NCBI GenBank assembly: GCA_023430945.1
Contig: JAEYYE010000393.1
Span: 1 to 6,475, forward strand
Length of the DNA: 6,475 nucleotides
Direction of reading: 5' to 3'
Source: Bacteroidota bacterium
Lineage (GTDB): Bacteria > Bacteroidota > Bacteroidia > Flavobacteriales_F > PHOS-HE28
The position numbers were made by a program, and so were the translations under genes. The notes below the pieces were generated by a model. It made no database searches. It saw only the letters and a program-made list of their open reading frames with translations, and had not been told where the DNA came from. This document shows, one piece after another, positions 4,499 through 6,475 of the stretch. How positions within the stretch are numbered: position 1 is the first letter of the stretch; the number at the start of each line of letters is the position of its first letter.

Positions 4499-6475
4499 AT
4501 GCCTATACGCTCCTTTCGCCTGTTCGATCGTCGCACGCTTTTTCAGATCGTGATCCTGCTTCTCTCCGTTCTTCCGATCGATGCGATCGCGCAGCCGGGC
4601 CGTTATTCCAGCAGCGACAAGGGCGCGATCAAACGCTACGAGGCCGGGCTGGAATGCATGCGCATGCGCAAGTGGGAGTGCGCGCAGGGCGAATTCACCA
4701 AGGCCGCTGCTGCCGATGAAAAGTTCGCGGAACCGAGGCTGATGCTGGCCGAGATGCATGAGATGAAAGGGGAGGACGATCTTGCGATCGGCCGGTATCG
4801 CGAAGCACTCGCGATCGCACCGAGGTTGTTCCCGACGGCGCAACTGCACCTGGCCGATCTGGAATTCAAGCGCGGCGAGTACGATAGCGCACGGCGCAAT
4901 TACCAGGGTTTCCTGGAGAAGGAAAAGGATCCGCTGCGGAAGGAACGCGCCCAACTCGGGCTGCGCAATTGCGATTTCGCTGCGGAAGCGATCAAGCAAC
5001 CGGTGCCTTTCGAGCCGAAGAATCTTGGGCCTGGCGTGAACACCGTGATGCCGGAATATTATCCGGCGATCACCGCTGATGACAAAACATTGTTGTTCAC
5101 GCGAAGGGTGAAGGCCGATGATGAGCGTGTGGGTGAGCAGGAGGATTTCTACGTGAGCAACCGAAATGAAACCGGCGAATGGCAGCAAGCGCGAACGATC
5201 CCCACGGTGGATACCGATCGGAATGAAGGTGCCGGAACGCTTTCGCCCGATGGGCGTTTCATCATTTTCACCGCGTGTGAATTGTTCGGCGAATATGGGC
5301 CGGGACGAAAAGGAATGGGCAGTTGCGATCTGTTCATCAGCATTCGCGTAGGCGATCGCTGGAGCCCTCCGGAAAATCTCGGTCCGCCGGTGAACAGCAG
5401 GAATTGGGAAAGCCAGCCGAGCCTCGCCAGCGACGGCCGCACGCTGTATTTTGTTCGCGGGATAAGCGCAGCGGATGGGATTCAGGACACGGACATCTAC
5501 ATGACGCAACTTGGCGATGATGGCGGCTGGAGCAAACCGGAGAAACTTGGTCCTTCGATCAACACACGTTTCAACGAAGAGAGCGTGCAGATCCATCCCG
5601 ATGGAAGAACGCTTTACTTCAGCAGCAACGGGCATCCCGGTTTCGGCGGGCTGGACATCTACATGAGCCGCAAGGGAAGCACGGGCGAATGGGGTCCGGC
5701 GTTGAACCTTGGCTATCCGATCAACACCGGCGATGATGAGAATAGCCTGTTAGTGAGCGCGAGCGGCGAAGTGGCCTACTTCGCAAGCGATCGGCCGGGC
5801 GGCATGGGCGATCTAGATCTGTACGGTTTCGAATTGTATCCCGAGGCACGTCCGCTGGCGGTGAGCTACATCCGCGGAAAGGTCACCGATCGCACCACGG
5901 GCGAACCGGTGGAAGCCGATGTGGAACTGTTCGATGTGAAGACCGGTGATCTGGCGACAGCCGCCTACAGCGATCCGCAGACCGGCGAATTCCTTGTGGC
6001 GTTGCCGGTGGGGCAGGAGTACGCACTCAACGCCAGCAGCGAAGGTTACCTCTTCTTCAGCGAGAATTACAAAGTGCCCGAAAGTGCCGTGAAGGAACCG
6101 TACACGCTGGATGTTCCGCTGAGCCCGCTGACCGCAGGAAGCACGATCGCGCTGCGCAACATCTTCTTCAACACCGCGAGCTACGAACTGCTTCCGGCGA
6201 GCAACGCGGAATTGGAAAAGCTGATCCAGTTGTTGAAGCGCAACGCCGATCTGCGGATCGAGCTCGGCGGCCACACCGATAATGTCGGCAGCGACGATGC
6301 GAACCTGAAGCTGAGCGATCAGCGCGCGAACGCCGTACGCGATCACCTCATCGCAAAAGGGATCGATGCCGCGCGGATCACCGCGAAAGGCTACGGCGAA
6401 ACAAAGCCGATCGCAAGCAACGAGACCGAAGAAGGCCGGGCGGAGAACCGGCGAACGGAGGTGACGGTGTTGTGA
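4499..6475 (+). CDS. Multidomain OmpA-family protein with TPR, PD40 propeller, CarboxypepD_reg-like and OmpA_C domains (658 aa, PorE-like architecture)
   Basis: This is probably a peptidoglycan-binding envelope protein. The signal peptide (basic start, core 'FQIVILLLSVLPI', cleavage probably after 'AIA' before Q32) has no lipobox. TPR-like helices cover about 40-160 ('AKR'-type pairs, e.g. 'GEYDSARRNYQGFLEKEKD'). A PD40/WD40-like propeller covers about 170-445; its blades repeat 'LGPxxNT'-like turns (176-182, 294-300, 350-356, 404-410), 'SPDGRFIIFT', 'ASDGRTLYFV', 'HPDGRTLYFSSN' and 'GGLDIYMS'. A small beta domain, 'IRGKVTDRTTGEPVEADVELFD' and onward (about 458-540), is CarboxypepD_reg-like. 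The OmpA_C domain (about 550-658) has HTDNVGS with D594, 'LSDQRA' with R609, both expected to contact diaminopimelate, then GYGE and NRRTEV. This domain order is that of PorE/PG1058 of the type IX secretion system, but Bacteroidota carry many such paralogs, so I give no symbol. The stop codon ends the window exactly. Confidence 0.94.
   Translation: MPIRSFRLFDRRTLFQIVILLLSVLPIDAIAQPGRYSSSDKGAIKRYEAGLECMRMRKWECAQGEFTKAAAADEKFAEPRLMLAEMHEMKGEDDLAIGRYREALAIAPRLFPTAQLHLADLEFKRGEYDSARRNYQGFLEKEKDPLRKERAQLGLRNCDFAAEAIKQPVPFEPKNLGPGVNTVMPEYYPAITADDKTLLFTRRVKADDERVGEQEDFYVSNRNETGEWQQARTIPTVDTDRNEGAGTLSPDGRFIIFTACELFGEYGPGRKGMGSCDLFISIRVGDRWSPPENLGPPVNSRNWESQPSLASDGRTLYFVRGISAADGIQDTDIYMTQLGDDGGWSKPEKLGPSINTRFNEESVQIHPDGRTLYFSSNGHPGFGGLDIYMSRKGSTGEWGPALNLGYPINTGDDENSLLVSASGEVAYFASDRPGGMGDLDLYGFELYPEARPLAVSYIRGKVTDRTTGEPVEADVELFDVKTGDLATAAYSDPQTGEFLVALPVGQEYALNASSEGYLFFSENYKVPESAVKEPYTLDVPLSPLTAGSTIALRNIFFNTASYELLPASNAELEKLIQLLKRNADLRIELGGHTDNVGSDDANLKLSDQRANAVRDHLIAKGIDAARITAKGYGETKPIASNETEEGRAENRRTEVTVL

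Noticed and set aside
4305..4719. Small + strand open frames running through the GC-rich intergenic block into the OmpA gene
   Set aside because: They are Arg/Pro/Ala-rich, overlap the end of one real gene and the start of another in a different frame, and have no signal peptide or domain. The inverted repeats explain the sequence better.
4475..5635. Long antisense open frame (386 codons) opposite the OmpA-family gene
   Set aside because: It is a mirror of a gene with clear domains on the + strand. Its product has no signal peptide or recognisable domain, and long antisense frames are expected in such codon-biased DNA.
5813..6346. Antisense open frame of 177 codons opposite the OmpA_C domain
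   Set aside because: The + strand frame carries the HTDNVGS and NRR motifs, so this is a shadow.
1..6475. CRISPR array, tRNA, rRNA, insertion sequence or prophage genes
   Set aside because: I saw no regularly spaced repeats, no transposase, integrase or phage motifs, and no tRNA- or rRNA-like segments on either strand. The only non-coding space over 50 nt is the 175-nt gap before the OmpA gene.

Overview
The window looks like chromosomal DNA from a member of the Bacteroidota, probably an environmental Flavobacteriales-type lineage of moderate-to-high GC content. The grounds are a multidomain OmpA protein of a type typical of this phylum (TPR, PD40 propeller, CarboxypepD_reg-like, OmpA_C), small outer-membrane beta-barrel proteins of the OMP_b-brl type, no convincing Shine-Dalgarno sequence before most starts, and one promoter-like site with the Bacteroidota -33/-7 pattern. 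The genus cannot be read from the sequence. All genes are on the + strand. I see no phage, insertion sequence, CRISPR, defence, tRNA or rRNA sequence.

Layout. Positions 1-170 hold the 3' end of a gene that looks like prmC (release-factor glutamine methyltransferase). Its stop overlaps by 4 bp the start of a 218-residue secreted, probably beta-barrel protein of unknown function (167-823). That gene overlaps by 8 bp the start of ligA, the NAD+-dependent DNA ligase (816-2834), which is complete with all catalytic motifs. These three genes look like one translationally coupled unit. After a 33-nt gap come two tandem paralogous outer-membrane beta-barrel genes (2868-3593 and 3598-4323), separated by 4 nt. 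An 11-bp perfect inverted repeat covers the start codon of the first.

The only substantial intergenic stretch (4324-4498, 175 nt) holds a strikingly GC-rich (about 74%) block with several inverted repeats, followed by a candidate promoter. The last gene (4499-6475) is a complete 658-residue periplasmic/outer-membrane protein with the domain order of PorE (PG1058) of the type IX secretion system. It has an ordinary signal peptide rather than a lipobox.

Functionally, this is a housekeeping core (translation termination, DNA replication and repair) mixed with cell-envelope genes. The most unusual signals are not genes: the GC-rich structured intergenic block, a roughly six-fold excess of the palindrome GATC across the window (about 155 sites by hand count), the start-codon hairpin, and the unequal conservation along the tandem paralogs. 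I did not find a clearly new biological system.
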